This document shows positions 21,216-34,753 of a stretch of 64,000 bases of DNA, piece after piece. Where the stretch lies: the NCBI GenBank assembly GCA_023512835.1, contig CM042087.1:14912853-14976852 (forward strand), in the 5' to 3' direction. Position numbers and translations under genes: made by a program. The notes below the pieces were generated by a model. That model worked only from the letters and a program-made list of their open reading frames with translations, was not told the DNA's origin and ran no database searches. The DNA is from Taxillus chinensis (lineage: Eukaryota > Streptophyta > Magnoliopsida > Santalales > Loranthaceae). Position 1 is the first letter of the stretch. Every line of letters begins with the position of its first letter.

Positions 21216-22658
21216 TTATGCAGAGAGATCAAGCATACCTAATTTAAGGAGAAGTTCAAAAAATCTTGCATTAGGTAGGGGCTTGGTGAGTATATCTGCG
21301 AGTTGATCATCCGTAGCAACATGTTTGAAAGATATGTGCTTTTTAAGAACATAATCACGGATGAAGTGATACCTGACTTCAATGTGTTTGGTCTTTGGGT
21401 GCATCACAGGATTGTTGCTGATGGCAATGGCACTAGTATTATCGCAGTACAGAGGAACAAATGTCATGTTGAAACCGTAGTCAATAAGTTGACTTTGCAT
21501 CCAGAGTAGCTAAGTGCAGCAACTCCTAGCAGCTATATATTCCGCCTCAACAGTAGAGGTAGATACGGAATTCTGCTTCTTACTGAACCGTGAAATCAAT
21601 CTATTTCCGAGAAACTGACAAGTATCGCCAGTGCTCTTCCTATCGATGCGACACCCGGCAAAATCAGCATCTGAATAATCGGATAAGGAGAAGTTGGACT
21701 CCTTTAGGTACCAAAGTCCCAAATTCACTGTCCCTTTTAAATATCGCAATATCCGTTTCACATGAAGCATATGTGACTCTTTGGGATTCGCCTGATATAT
21801 TGCGCAGATGCAAGTTGCAAACATTATATCCGGGCGACTTGCTGTAATGTACAGCAATGATCCTATCATCCCTTTGTATTCAGTCACATTTACAGATTCG
21901 CCGTCAAGATCAGGATCTAACTTGGCATTTATGGGCATGGGAGTTTTTACGGGAGATGAGTTTTGCATTCCGAACTTCTTGATTAAGTCTCGTGTGTACT
22001 TCGCTTGGTTGATGAAGATTCCATCTTTCATTTGTTTTACTTCTATCCCAAGGAAATACGTTAGTTCTCCCATCATGCTTATTTCAAATTTGCCAGTCAT
22101 CAATTCTGTAAATTCTTCACAAAGCTTCGGATTGGACAATCCAAAAATGATGTCATCGACATAGATTTGTACGATGAGTGAATTATCTTTCTCCTTTCGT
22201 AGAAATAGAGTGGTGCCTATCTTCCCTTTTCTGAAATTATGATTGAGCAAGAATTCTGACAATGTGTCGTACCAGGCCCTTGGAGCTTTCTTCAATCTGT
22301 AAAATGTTTTCCGTAGTTTATATACCATATGCTCAGCTTTGTGTTCAACGAACCCTGGAGGTTGTTCAACATAAACCTCCTCTTGAAGATCTCCATTTAG
22401 AAATGCACTTTTGACATCCATTTGATAAACCTTGAAGTTTTCATATGATGCATACGCCAAGAATTTTCGGATTGCCTCAAGTTTAGCTACTGGAGCAAAG
22501 GTTTCGTCATAATCAATGCCTTCTTCTTGACGATATCCTTTGGCTACCAGTCTGGATTTGTTCCGGATTACTATTCTCTTGGTATCCAATTTATTCCGGA
22601 ACACCCATTTAACTACTATGACTTGTTGACATCTCGGCCTTGGTACTAACGTCCACAC
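21216..22658 (-). pseudogene. Copia reverse transcriptase and RNase H (Cop-I), nearly intact 3' part of pol
   Basis: Copies element RNA to cDNA. One open frame (22658-21510, 382 codons) covers RT from [20 protein letters not shown] through [12 protein letters not shown] (first catalytic Asp), YVDDIIFG (Asp pair), [15 protein letters not shown] and [13 protein letters not shown], to [15 protein letters not shown] (first RNase H Asp) and VEAEYIAA. A break at 21500-21510 is followed by the RNase H end (21500-21216): DNTSAIAISNNPVMHPKTKH and DQLADILTKPLP. These are standard SIRE/Maximus-like copia motifs. The start codon is only where the open frame happens to begin: upstream, a stop codon just before ELNQFKR cuts it from the rest of pol. 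This is the only full-length RT of Cop-I and lies beside the tandem array. Confidence 0.9.
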
Positions 22659-22900
22659 TTCATTCCTTTTGAACTGATTAAGCTCTTATTGCATAGCATC
22701 TATCCAATTTGAGTCTTGAAGGGCTTTTTCCACGACCTTTGGCTCTATTTGTGATAGAAAACACGAGTGGAGGCATAGATTGGAAGTGGCTGCCCTAGTT
22801 CGTACTCCAATAGTAGGATCACCAATCACTTGATCTGATGGGTGGTTCCGAGTCCATCTATAGTTCTGCGCTAGAGGTGGTCAGTAGTTGATGATTTGAT
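22659..22900 (-). pseudogene. Linker before RT (Cop-I), adjoining the array
   Basis: The minus strand reads [39 protein letters not shown] and EKALQDSNWIDAMQ, the copia segment between integrase and RT. It is followed by a TAA codon where Cop-III has a Glu codon. Together with the first part of the RT gene it forms the sequence class that is repeated in the array. Junction with the first array unit at about 22900/22901. Confidence 0.85.
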
Positions 22901-25900
22901 GGAGGTTGTCCAACATAAACCTCCTCTTGAAGATCTCCATTTAGAAATGCACTTTTGACATCCATTTGATAAACCTTAAAGTTTTCATTTGATGCATACG
23001 CCAAGAACATTCGGATTGCCTCAAGTTTAGCTACCGGAGCAAAGGTTTCATCATAATCAATGCCTTCTTCTTGACGATATCCTTTGGCTACCAGCTGGCT
23101 TTGTTCCTGGATTACTATTCCCATGGTATCCAATTTATTCCGGAACACCCATTTAACTACTATGACTTGTTGACATCTCGGCCTTGGTACTAACGTCCAC
23201 ACTTCATTCCTTTTGAACCGATTAAGCTCTTATTGCATAGCTTCTATCCAATTTGAGTCTTGAAGGGCTTTTTCCACGACCTTTGGCTCTATTTGTGATA
23301 GAAAACACGAGTGGAGGCATAGATTGGAAGTGGCTGCCCTAGTTCGTACTCCAATAGTAGGATCACCAATCACTTGATCTGATGGGTGGTTCCGAGTCCA
23401 TCTATAGTTCTGCGCTAGAGGTGGTCAGGTAGTTGATGATTTGATGGAGGTTGTCCAACATAAACCTCCTCTTGAAGATCTCCATTTAGAAATGTACTTT
23501 TGACATCCATTTGATAAACCTTAAAGTTTTCATATGATGCATACGCCAAGAACATTCGGATTGCCTCAAGTTTAGCTACTTGGAGCAAAGGTTTCATCAT
23601 AATCAATGCCTTCTTCTTGACGATATCCTTTGGCTACCAGTCTGGCTTTGTTCCGGATTACTATTCCCTTGGTATCCAATTTATTCCGGAACACCCATTT
23701 AACTACTATGACTTGTTGACATCTCGGCCTTGGTACTAACGTCCACACTTCATTCCTTTTGAACTGATTAAGCTCTTATTGCATAGCTTCTATCCAATTT
23801 GAGTCTTGAAGGGCTTTTTCCACGACCTTTGGCTCTATTTGTGATAGAAAACACGAGTGGAGGCATAGATTGGAAGTGGCTGCCCTAGTTCGTACTCCAA
23901 TAGTAGGATCACCAATCACTTGATCTCGATGGGTGGTTCGGAGTCCATCTATAGTTCTGCGCTAGAGGTGGTCGGTAGTTGATGATTTGATGGAGGTTGT
24001 CCAACATAAACCTCCTCTTGAAGATCTCCATTTAGAAATGCACTTTTGACATCCATTTGATAAACCTTAAAGTTTTCATATGATGCATACGCCAAGAACA
24101 TTCGGATTGCCTCAAGTTTAGCTCCTGGAGCAAAGGTTTCATCATAATCAATGCCTTCTTCTTGACGATATCCTTTGGCTACCAGCCTGGCTTTGTTCCG
24201 GATTACTATTCCCTTGGTATCCAATTTATTCCGGAACACCCATTTAACTACTATGACTTGTTGACATCTCGGCCTTGGTACTAACGTCCACACTTCATTC
24301 CTTTTGAACTGATTAAGCTCTTATTGCATAGCTTCTATCCAATTTGAGTCTTGAAGGGCTTTTTCCACGACCTTTGGCTCTATTTGTGATAGAAAACACG
24401 AGTGGAGGCATAGATTGGAAGTGGCTGCCCTAGTTCGTACTCCAATAGTAGGATCACCAATCACTTGATCTCGATGGGTGGTTCCGAGTCCATCTATAGT
24501 TCTACGCTAGAGGTGGTCAGTAGTTGATGATTTGATGGAGGTTGTCCAACATAAACCTCCTCTTGAAGATCTCCATTTAGAAATGCACTTTTGACATCCA
24601 TTTGATAAACCTTAAAGTTTTCATATGATGCATACGCCAAGAACATTCGGATTGCCTCAAGTTTAGCTACTGGAGCAAAGGTTTCATCATAATCAATGCC
24701 TTCTTCTTGACGATACCCTTTGGCTACCAATCTGGCTTTGTTCCAGGATTACTATTCCCTTGGTATCCAATTTATTCCTGGAACACCCATTTAACTACTA
24801 TGACTTGTTGACATCTCGGCCTTGGTACTAACGTCCACACTTCATTCCTTTTGAACCGATTAAGCTCTTATTGCATAGCTTCTATCCAATTTGAGTCTTG
24901 AAGGGCTTTTTCCACGACCTTTGGCTCTATTTGTGATAGAAAACACGAGTGGAGGCATAGATTGGAAGTGGCTGCCCTAGTTCGTACTCCAATAGTAGGA
25001 TCACCAATCACTTGATCCGATGGGTGGTTCCGAGTCCATCTATAGTTCTGCGCTAGAGGTGGTCGGTAGTTGATGATTTGATGGAGGTTGTCCAACATAA
25101 ACCTCCTCTTGAAGATCTCCATTTAGAAATGCACTTTTGACATCCATTTGATAAACCTTAAAGTTTTCATATGATGCATACGCCAAGAACATTCGGATTA
25201 CCTCAAGTTTAGCCCTGGAGCAAAGGTTTCATCATAATCAATGCCTTCTTCTTGACGATATCCTTTGGCTACCAGCTGGCTTTGTTCCGGATTACTATTC
25301 CCTTGGTATCCAATTTATTCCGGAACACCCATTTAACTACTATGACTTGTTGACATCTCGGCCTTGGTACTAACGTCCACACTTCATTCCTTTTGAACCG
25401 ATTAAGCTCTTATTGCATAGCTTCTATCCAATTTGAGTCTTGAAGGGCTTTTTCCACGACATTTGGCTCTATTTGTGATAGAAAACACGAGTGGAGGCAT
25501 AGATTGGAAGTGGCTGCCCTAGTTCGTACTCCAATAGTAGGATCACCAATCACTTGATCGATGGGTGGTTCCGAGTCCATCTATAGTTCTACGCCTGGAG
25601 GTGGTCGGTAGTTGATGATTTGATGGAGGTTGTCCAACATAAACCTCCTCTTGAAGATCTCCATTTAGAAATGCACTTTTGACATCCATTTGATAAACCT
25701 TAAAGTTTTCATATGATGCATACGCCAAGAACATTCGGATTGCCTCAAGTTTAGCCCTGGAGCAAAGGTTTCATCATAATCAATGCCTTCTTCTTGACGA
25801 TATCCTTTGGCTACCAATCTGGGCTTTGTTCCTGGATTACTATTCCCTTGGTATCCAATTTATTCCGGAACACCCATTTAACTACTATGACTTGTTGACA

Positions 25901-28900
25901 TCTCGGCCTTGGTACTAACGTCCACACTTCATTCCTTTTGAACCGATTAAGCTCTTATTGCATAGCTTTTATCCAATTTGAGTCTTGAAGGGCTTTTTCC
26001 ACGACCTTTGGCTCTATTTGTGATAGAAAACACGAGTGGAGGCATAGATTGGAAGTGGCTGCCCTAGTTCGTACTCCAATAGTAGGATCACCAATCACTT
26101 GATCCGATGGGTGGTTCCGAGTCCATCTATAGTTCTGCGCTAGAGGTGGTCGGTAGTTGATGATTTGATGGAGGTTGTCCAACATAAACCTCCTCTTGAA
26201 GATCTCCATTTAGAAATGCACTTTTGACATCCATTTGATAAACCTTAAAGTTTTCATATGATGCATACGCCAAGAACATTCGGATTACCTCAAGTTTAGC
26301 TCCTGGAGCAAAGGTTTCATCATAATCAATGCCTTCTTCTTGACGATATCCTTTGGCTACCATCTGGCTTTGTTCCGGATTACTATTCCCTTGGTATCCA
26401 ATTTATTCCGGAACACCCATTTAACTACTATGACTTGTTGACATCTCGGCCTTGGTACTAACGTCCACACTTCATTCCTTTTGAACCGATTAAGCTCTTA
26501 TTGCATAGCTTCTATCCAATTTGAGTCTTGAAGGGCTTTTTCCACGACCTTTGGCTCTATTTGTGATAGAAAACACGAGTGGAGGCATAGATTGGAAGTG
26601 GCTGCCCTAGTTCGTACTCCAATAGTAGGATCACCAATCACTTGATCGATGGGTGGTTCCGAGTCCATCTATAGTTCTGCGCTAGAGGTGGTCAGGTAGT
26701 TGATGATTTGATGGAGGTTGTCCAACATAAACCTCCTCTTGAAGATCTCCATTTAGAAATGCACTTTTGACATCCATTTGATAAACCTTAAAGTTTTCAT
26801 ATGATGCATACGCCAAGAACATTCGGATTGCCTCAAGTTTAGCCCTGGAGCAAAGGTTTCATCATAATCAATGCCTTCTTCTTGACGATATCCTTTGGCT
26901 ACCAATCTGGCTTTGTTCCGGATTACTATTCCCTTGGTATCCAATTTATTCTGGAACACCCATTTGACTACTATGACTTGTTGACATCTCGGCCTTGGTA
27001 CTAACGTCCACACTTCATTCCTTTTGAACCGATTAAGCTCTTATTGCATAGCTTTTATCCAATTTGAGTCTTGAAGGGCTTTTTCCACGACCTTTGGCTC
27101 TATTTGTGATAGAAAACACGAGTGGAGGCATAGATTGGAAGTGGCTGCCCTAGTTCGTACTCCAATAGTAGGATCACCAATCACTTGATCCGATGGGTGG
27201 TTCGGAGTCCATCTATAGTTCTGCGCTAGAGGTGGTCGGTAGTTGATGATTTGATGGAGGTTGTCCAACATAAACCTCCTCTTGAAGATCTCCATTTAGA
27301 AATGCACTTTTGACATCCATTTGATAAACCTTAAAGTTTTCATATGATGCATACGCCAAGAACATTCGGATTGCCTCAAGTTTAGCTACTGGAGCAAAGG
27401 TTTCATCATAATCAATGCCTTCTTCTTGACGATATCCTTTGGCTACCAGCTGGCTTTGTTCCGGATTACTATTCCCATGGTATCCAATTTATTCCGGAAC
27501 ACCCATTTAACTACTATGACTTGTTGACATCTCGGCCTTGGTACTAACGTCCACACTTCATTCCTTTTGAACTGATTAAGCTCTTATTGCATAGCTTCTA
27601 TCCAATTTGAGTCTTGAAGGGCTTTTTCCACGACCTTTGGCTCTATTTGTGATAGAAAACACGAGTGGAGGCATAGATTGGAAGTGGCTGCCCTAGTTCG
27701 TACTCCAATAGTAGGATCACCAATCACTTGATCTGATGGGTGGTTCCGAGTCCATCTATAGTTCTGCGCTAGAGGTGGTCGGTAGTTGATGATTTGATGG
27801 AGGTTGTCCAACATAAACCTCCTCTTGAAGATCTCCATTTAGAAATGTACTTTTGACATCCATTTGATAAACCTAAAAGTTTTCATATGATGCATACGCC
27901 AAGAACATTCGGATTGCCTCAAGTTTAGCTACTGGAGCAAAGGTTTCATCATAATCAATGCCTTCTTCTTGACGATATCCTTTGGCTACCAATCTGGCTT
28001 TGTTCCGGATTACTATTCCCTTGGTATCCAATTTATTCCGGAACACCCATTTAACTACTATGACTTGTTGACATCTCGGCCTTGGTACTAACGTCCACAC
28101 TTCATTCCTTTTGAACTGATTAAGCTCTTATTGCATAGCTTCTATCCAATTTGAGTCTTGAAGGGCTTTTTCCACGACCTTTGGCTCTATTTGTGATAGA
28201 AAACACGAGTGGAGGCATAGATTGGAAGTGGCTGCCCTAGTTCGTACTCCAATAGTAGGATCACCAATCACTTGATCCGATGGGTGGTTCCGAGTCCATC
28301 TATAGTTCTGCGCTAGAGGTGGTCGGTAGTTGATGATTTGATGGAGGTTGTCCAACATAAACCTCCTCTTGAAGATCTCCATTTAGAAATGCACTTTTGA
28401 CATCCATTTGATAAACCTTAAAGTTTTCATATGATGCATACGCCAAGAACATTCGGATTGCCTCAAGTTTAGCCACTGGAGCAAAGGTTTCATCATAATC
28501 AATGCCTTCTTCTTGACGATACCCTTTGGCTACCAATCTGGCTTTGTTCCGGATTACTATTCCCTTGGTATCCAATTTATTCCGGAACACCCATTTAACT
28601 ACTATGACTTGTTGACATCTCGGCCTTGGTACTAACGTCCACACTTCATTCCTTTTGAACCGATTAAGCTCTTATTGCATAGCTTCTATCCAATTTGAGT
28701 CTTGAAGGGCTTTTTCCACGACCTTTGGCTCTATTTGTGATAGAAAACACGAGTGGAGGCATAGATTGGAAGTGGCTGCCCTAGTTCGTACTCCAATAGT
28801 AGGATCACCAATCACTTGATCCGATGGGTGGTTCGGAGTCCATCTATAGTTCTGCGCTAGAGGTGGTCGGTAGTTGATGATTTGATGGAGGTTGTCCAAC

Positions 28901-31900
28901 ATAAACCTCCTCTTGATGATCTCCATTTAGAAATGCACTTTTGACATCCATTTGATAAACCTTAAAGTTTTCATATGATGCATACGCCAAGAACATTCGG
29001 ATTACCTCAAGTTTAGCTCCTGGAGCAAAGGTTTCATCATAATCAATGCCTTCTTCTTGACGATATCCTTTGGCTACCAGCCTGGCTTTGTTCCGGATTA
29101 CTATTCCCTTGGTATCCAATTTATTCCGGAACACCCATTTAACTACTATGACTTGTTGACATCTCGGCCTTGGTACTAACGTCCACACTTCATTCCTTTT
29201 GAACCGATTAAGCTCTTATTGCATAGCTTCTATCCAATTTGAGTCTTGAAGGGCTTTTTCCATGACCTTTGGCTCTATTTGTGATAGAAAACACGAGTGG
29301 AGGCATAGATTGGAAGTGGCTGCCCTAGTTCGTACTCCAATAGTAGGATCACCAATCACTTGATCCGATGGGTGGTTCCGAGTCCATCTATAGTTCTACG
29401 CCAGAGGTGGTCAGTAGTTGATGATTTGATGGAGGTTGTCCAACATAAACCTCCTCTTGAAGATCTCCATTTAGAAATGCACTTTTGACATCCATTTGAT
29501 AAACCTTAAAGTTTTCATATGATGCATACGCCAAGAACATTCGGATTGCCTCAAGTTTAGCTACCTGGAGCAAAGGTTTCATCATAATCAATGCCTTCTT
29601 CTTGACGATATCCTTTGGCTACCAATCTGGCTTTGTTCCGGATTACTATTCCCTTGGTATCCAATTTATTCCGGAACACCCATTTGACTACTATGACTTG
29701 TTGACATCTCGGCCTTGGTACTAACGTCCACACTTCATTCCTTTTGAACCGATTAAGCTCTTATTGCATAGCTTTTATCCAATTTGAGTCTTGAAGGGCT
29801 TTTTCCACGACCTTTGGCTCTATTTGTGATAGAAAACACGAGTGGAGGCATAGATTGGAAGTGGCTGCCCTAGTTCGTACTCCAATAGTAGGATCACCAA
29901 TCACTTGATCGATGGGTGGTTCCGAGTCCATCTATAGTTCTGCGCTAGAGGTGGTCAGGTAGTTGATGATTTGATGGAGGTTGTCCAACATAAACCTCCT
30001 CTTGAAGATCTCCATTTAGAAATGCACTTTTGACATCCATTTGATAAACCTTAAAGTTTTCATATGATGCATACGCCAAGAACATTCGGATTGCCTCAAG
30101 TTTAGCTACCTGGAGCAAAGGTTTCATCATAATCAATGCCTTCTTCTTGACGATATCCTTTGGCTACCAGCTGGCTTTGTTCCGGATTACTATTCCCTTG
30201 GTATCCAATTTATTCCGGAACACCCATTTAACTACTATGACTTGTTGACATCTCGGCCTTGGTACTAACGTCCACACTTCATTCCTTTTGAACCGATTAA
30301 GCTCTTATTGCATAGCTTCTATCCAATTTGAGTCTTGAAGGGCTTTTTCCACGACCTTTGGCTCTATTTGTGATAGAAAACACGAGTGGAGGCATAGATT
30401 GGAAGTGGCTGCCCTAGTTCGTACTCCAATAGTAGGATCACCAATCACTTGATCCGATGGGTGGTTCCGAGTCCATCTATAGTTCTGCGCTAGAGGTGGT
30501 CGGTAGTTGATGATTTGATGGAGGTTGTCCAACATAAACCTCCTCTTGAAGATCTCCATTTAGAAATGTACTTTTGACATCCATTTGATAAACCTTAAAG
30601 TTTTCATATGATGCATACGCCAAGAACATTCGGATTGCCTCAAGTTTAGCTACCTGGAGCAAAGGTTTCATCATAATCAATGCCTTCTTCTTGACGATAT
30701 CCTTTGGCTACCAATCTGGCTTTGTTCCGGATTACTATTCCCTTGGTATCCAATTTATTCCGGAACACCCATTTAACTACTATGACTTGTTGACATCTCG
30801 GCCTTGGTACTAACGTCCACACTTCATTCCTTTTGAACCGATTAAGCTCTTATTGCATAGCTTCTATCCAATTTGAGTCTTGAAGGGCTTTTTCCACGAC
30901 CTTTGGCTCTATTTGTGATAGAAAACACGAGTGGAGGCATAGATTGGAAGTGGCTGCCCTAGTTCGTACTCCAATAGTAGGATCACCAATCACTTGATCT
31001 GATGGGTGGTTCCGAGTCCATCTATAGTTCTGCGCTAGAGGTGGTCAGTAGTTGATGATTTGATGGAGGTTGTCCAACATAAACCTCCTCTTGAAGATCT
31101 CCATTTAGAAATGCACTTTTGACATCCATTTGATAAACCTTAAAGTTTTCATATGATGCATACGCCAAGAACATTCGGATTGCCTCAAGTTTAGCTACCT
31201 GGAGCAAAGGTTTCATCATAATCAATGCCTTCTTCTTGACGATACCCTTTGGCTACCAATCTGGCTTTGTTCCGGATTACTATTCCCTTGGTATCCAATT
31301 TATTCGGAACACCCATTTAACTACTATGACTTGTTGACATCTCGGCCTTGGTACTAACGTCCACACTTCATTCCTTTTGAACCGATTAAGCTCTTATTGC
31401 ATAGCTTCTATCCAATTTGAGTCTTGAAGGGCTTTTTCCACGACCTTTGGCTCTATTTGTGATAGAAAACACGAGTGGAGGCATAGATTGGAAGTGGCTG
31501 CCCTAGTTCGTACTCCAATAGTAGGATCACCAATCACTTGATCCGATGGGTGGTTCCGAGTCCATCTATAGTTCTGCGCTAGAGGTGGTCGGTAGTTGAT
31601 GATTTGATGGAGGTTGTCCAACATAAACCTCCTCTTGATGATCTCCATTTAGAAATGCACTTTTGACATCCATTTGATAAACCTTAAAGTTTTCATATGA
31701 TGCATACGCCAAGAACATTCGGATTACCTCAAGTTTAGCTACCTGGAGCAAAGGTTTCATCATAATCAATGCCTTCTTCTTGACGATATCCTTTGGCTAC
31801 CAGCCTGGCTTTGTTCCTGGATTACTATTCCCTTGGTATCCAATTTATTCCGGAACACCCATTTAACTACTATGACTTGTTGACATCTCGGCCTTGGTAC

Positions 31901-34753
31901 TAACGTCCACACTTCATTCCTTTTGAACCGATTAAGCTCTTATTGCATAGCTTCTATCCAATTTGAGTCTTGAAGGGCTTTTTCCACGACCTTTGGCTCT
32001 ATTTGTGATAGAAAACACGAGTGGAGGCATAGATTGGAAGTGGCTGCCCTAGTTCGTACTCCAATAGTAGGATCACCAATCACTTGATCCGATGGGTGGT
32101 TCCGAGTCCATCTATAGTTCTACGCTAGAGGTGGTCAGGTAGTTGATGATTTGATGGAGGTTGTCCAACATAAACCTCCTCTTGAAGATCTCCATTTAGA
32201 AATGCACTTTTGACATCCATTTGATAAACCTTAAAGTTTTCATATGATGCATACGCCAAGAACATTCGGATTGCCTCAAGTTTAGCTCCTGGAGCAAAGG
32301 TTTCATCATAATCAATGCCTTCTTCTTGACGATATCCTTTGGCTACCAATCTGGCTTTGTTCCGGATTACTATTCCCTTGGTATCCAATTTATTCTGGAA
32401 CACCCATTTGACTACTATGACTTGTTGACATCTCGGCCTTGGTACTAACGTCCACACTTCATTCCTTTTGAACCGATTAAGCTCTTATTGCATAGCTTTT
32501 ATCCAATTTGAGTCTTGAAGGGCTTTTTCCACGACCTTTGGCTCTATTTGTGATAGAAAACACGAGTGGAGGCATAGATTGGAAGTGGCTGCCCTAGTTC
32601 GTACTCCAATAGTAGGATCACCAATCACTTGATCTCGATGGGTGGTTCCGAGTCCATCTATAGTTCTGCGCTAGAGGTGGTCAGTAGTTGATGATTTGAT
32701 GGCGGTTGTCCAACATAAACCTCCTCTTGAAGATCTCCATTTAGAAATGCACTTTTGACATCCATTTGATAAACCTTAAATTTTTCATATGATGCATACG
32801 CCAAGAACATTCGGATTACCTCAAGTTTAGCTACCTGGAGCAAAGGTTTCATCATAATCAATGCCTTCTTCTTGACGATATCCTTTGGCTACCAGCTGGC
32901 TTTGTTCCTGGATTACTATTCCCTTGGTATCCAATTTATTCCGGAACACCCATTTAACTACTATGACTTGTTGACATCTCGGCCTTGGTACTAACGTCCA
33001 CACTTCATTCCTTTTGAACCGATTAAGCTCTTATTGCATAGCTTCTATCCAATTTGAGTCTTGAAGGGCTTTTTCCACGACCTTTGGCTCTATTTGTGAT
33101 AGAAAACACGAGTGGAGGCATAGATTGGAAGTGGCTGCCCTAGTTCGTACTCCAATAGTAGGATCACCAATCACTTGATCCGATGGGTGGTTCCGAGTCC
33201 ATCTATAGTTCTACGCCGAGGTGGTCAGTAGTTGATGATTTGATGGAGGTTGTCCAACATAAACCTCCTCTTGAAGATCTCCATTTAGAAATGCACTTTT
33301 GACATCCATTTGATAAACCTTAAAGTTTTCATATGATGCATACGCCAAGAACATTCGGATTGCCTCAAGTTTAGCTACCGGAGCAAAGGTTTCATCATAA
33401 TCAATGCCTTCTTCTTGACGATATCCTTTGGCTACCAATCTGGCTTTGTTCCTGGATTACTATTCCCTTGGTATCCAATTTATTCCTGGAACACCCATTT
33501 GACTACTATGACTTGTTGACATCTCGGCCTTGGTACTAACGTCCACACTTCATTCCTTTTGAACCGATTAAGCTCTTATTGCATAGCTTTTATCCAATTT
33601 GAGTCTTGAAGGGCTTTTTCCACGACCTTTGGCTCTATTTGTGATAGAAAACACGAGTGGAGGCATAGATTGGAAGTGGCTGCCCTAGTTCGTACTCCAA
33701 TAGTAGGATCACCAATCACTTGATCCGATGGGTGGTTCCGAGTCCATCTATAGTTCTGCGCTAGAGGTGGTCAGTAGTTGATGATTTGATGGCGGTTGTC
33801 CAACATAAACCTCCTCTTGAAGATCTCCATTTAGAAATGCACTTTTGACATCCATTTGATAAACCTTAAAGTTTTCATATGATGCATACGCCAAGAACAT
33901 TCGGATTACCTCAAGTTTAGCTACTGGAGCAAAGGTTTCATCATAATCAATGCCTTCTTCTTGACGATATCCTTTGGCTACCAGTCTGGCTTTGTTCCGG
34001 ATTACTATTCCCTTGGTATCCAATTTATTCCGGAACACCCATTTAACTACTATGACTTGTTGACATCTCGGCCTTGGTACTAACGTCCACACTTCATTCC
34101 TTTTGAACTGATTAAGCTCTTATTGCATAGCTTCTATCCAATTTGAGTCTTGAAGGGCTTTTTCCACGACCTTCGGCTCTATTTGTGATAGAAAACACGA
34201 GTGGAGGCATAGATTGGAAGTGGCTGCCCTAGTTCGTACTCCAATAGTAGGATCACCAATCACTTGATCCGATGGGTGGTTCCGAGTCCATCTATAGTTC
34301 TGCGCTAGAGGTGGTCAGGTAGTTGATGATTTGATGGAGGTTGTCCAACATAAACCTCCTCTTGAAGATCTCCATTTAGAAATGCACTTTTGACATCCAT
34401 TTGATAAACCTTAAAGTTTTCATATGATGCATACGCCAAGAACATTCGGATTGCCTCAAGTTTAGCTACCGGAGCAAAGGTTTCATCATAATCAATGCCT
34501 TCTTCTTGACGATATCCTTTGGCTACCAATCTGGCTTTGTTCCGGATTACTATTCCCTTGGTATCCAATTTATTCCGGAACACCCATTTAACTACTATGA
34601 CTTGTTGACATCTCGGCCTTGGTACTAACGTCCACACTTCATTCCTTTTGAACCGATTAAGCTCTTATTGCATAGATTCTATCCAATTTGAGTCTTGAAG
34701 GGCTTTTTCCACGACCTTTGGCTCTATTTGTGATAGAAAACACGAGTGGAGGC
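22901..34753 (-). repeat. Tandem array of about 22 copies of a 545-bp copia linker/RT segment (21 and part of the 22nd here)
   Basis: Each unit runs, on the minus strand, from the pre-RT linker ([19 protein letters not shown]) through the start of RT ([58 protein letters not shown]), then jumps back to the linker. The landmark CATTCCTTTTGAAC on the plus strand recurs at 22661, 23205, 23751, 24296, 24843 and so on to 34640: 23 times with spacings of 542-547 bases. Unit junctions (TTTGATGGAGGTTGTCC on the plus strand) run from about 22901 to 34336. The frame changes at every junction and each unit has a TAA before the RT start, so no long protein is encoded. Units include the first RT catalytic Asp but never YVDD. 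The last unit is split by Cop-III. Confidence 0.95.

Noticed and set aside
22901..34753. A multi-domain or repeated RT protein encoded by the array
   Set aside because: Every unit has a TAA before the RT start and a frame change plus stop after the junction; no frame passes through two units.
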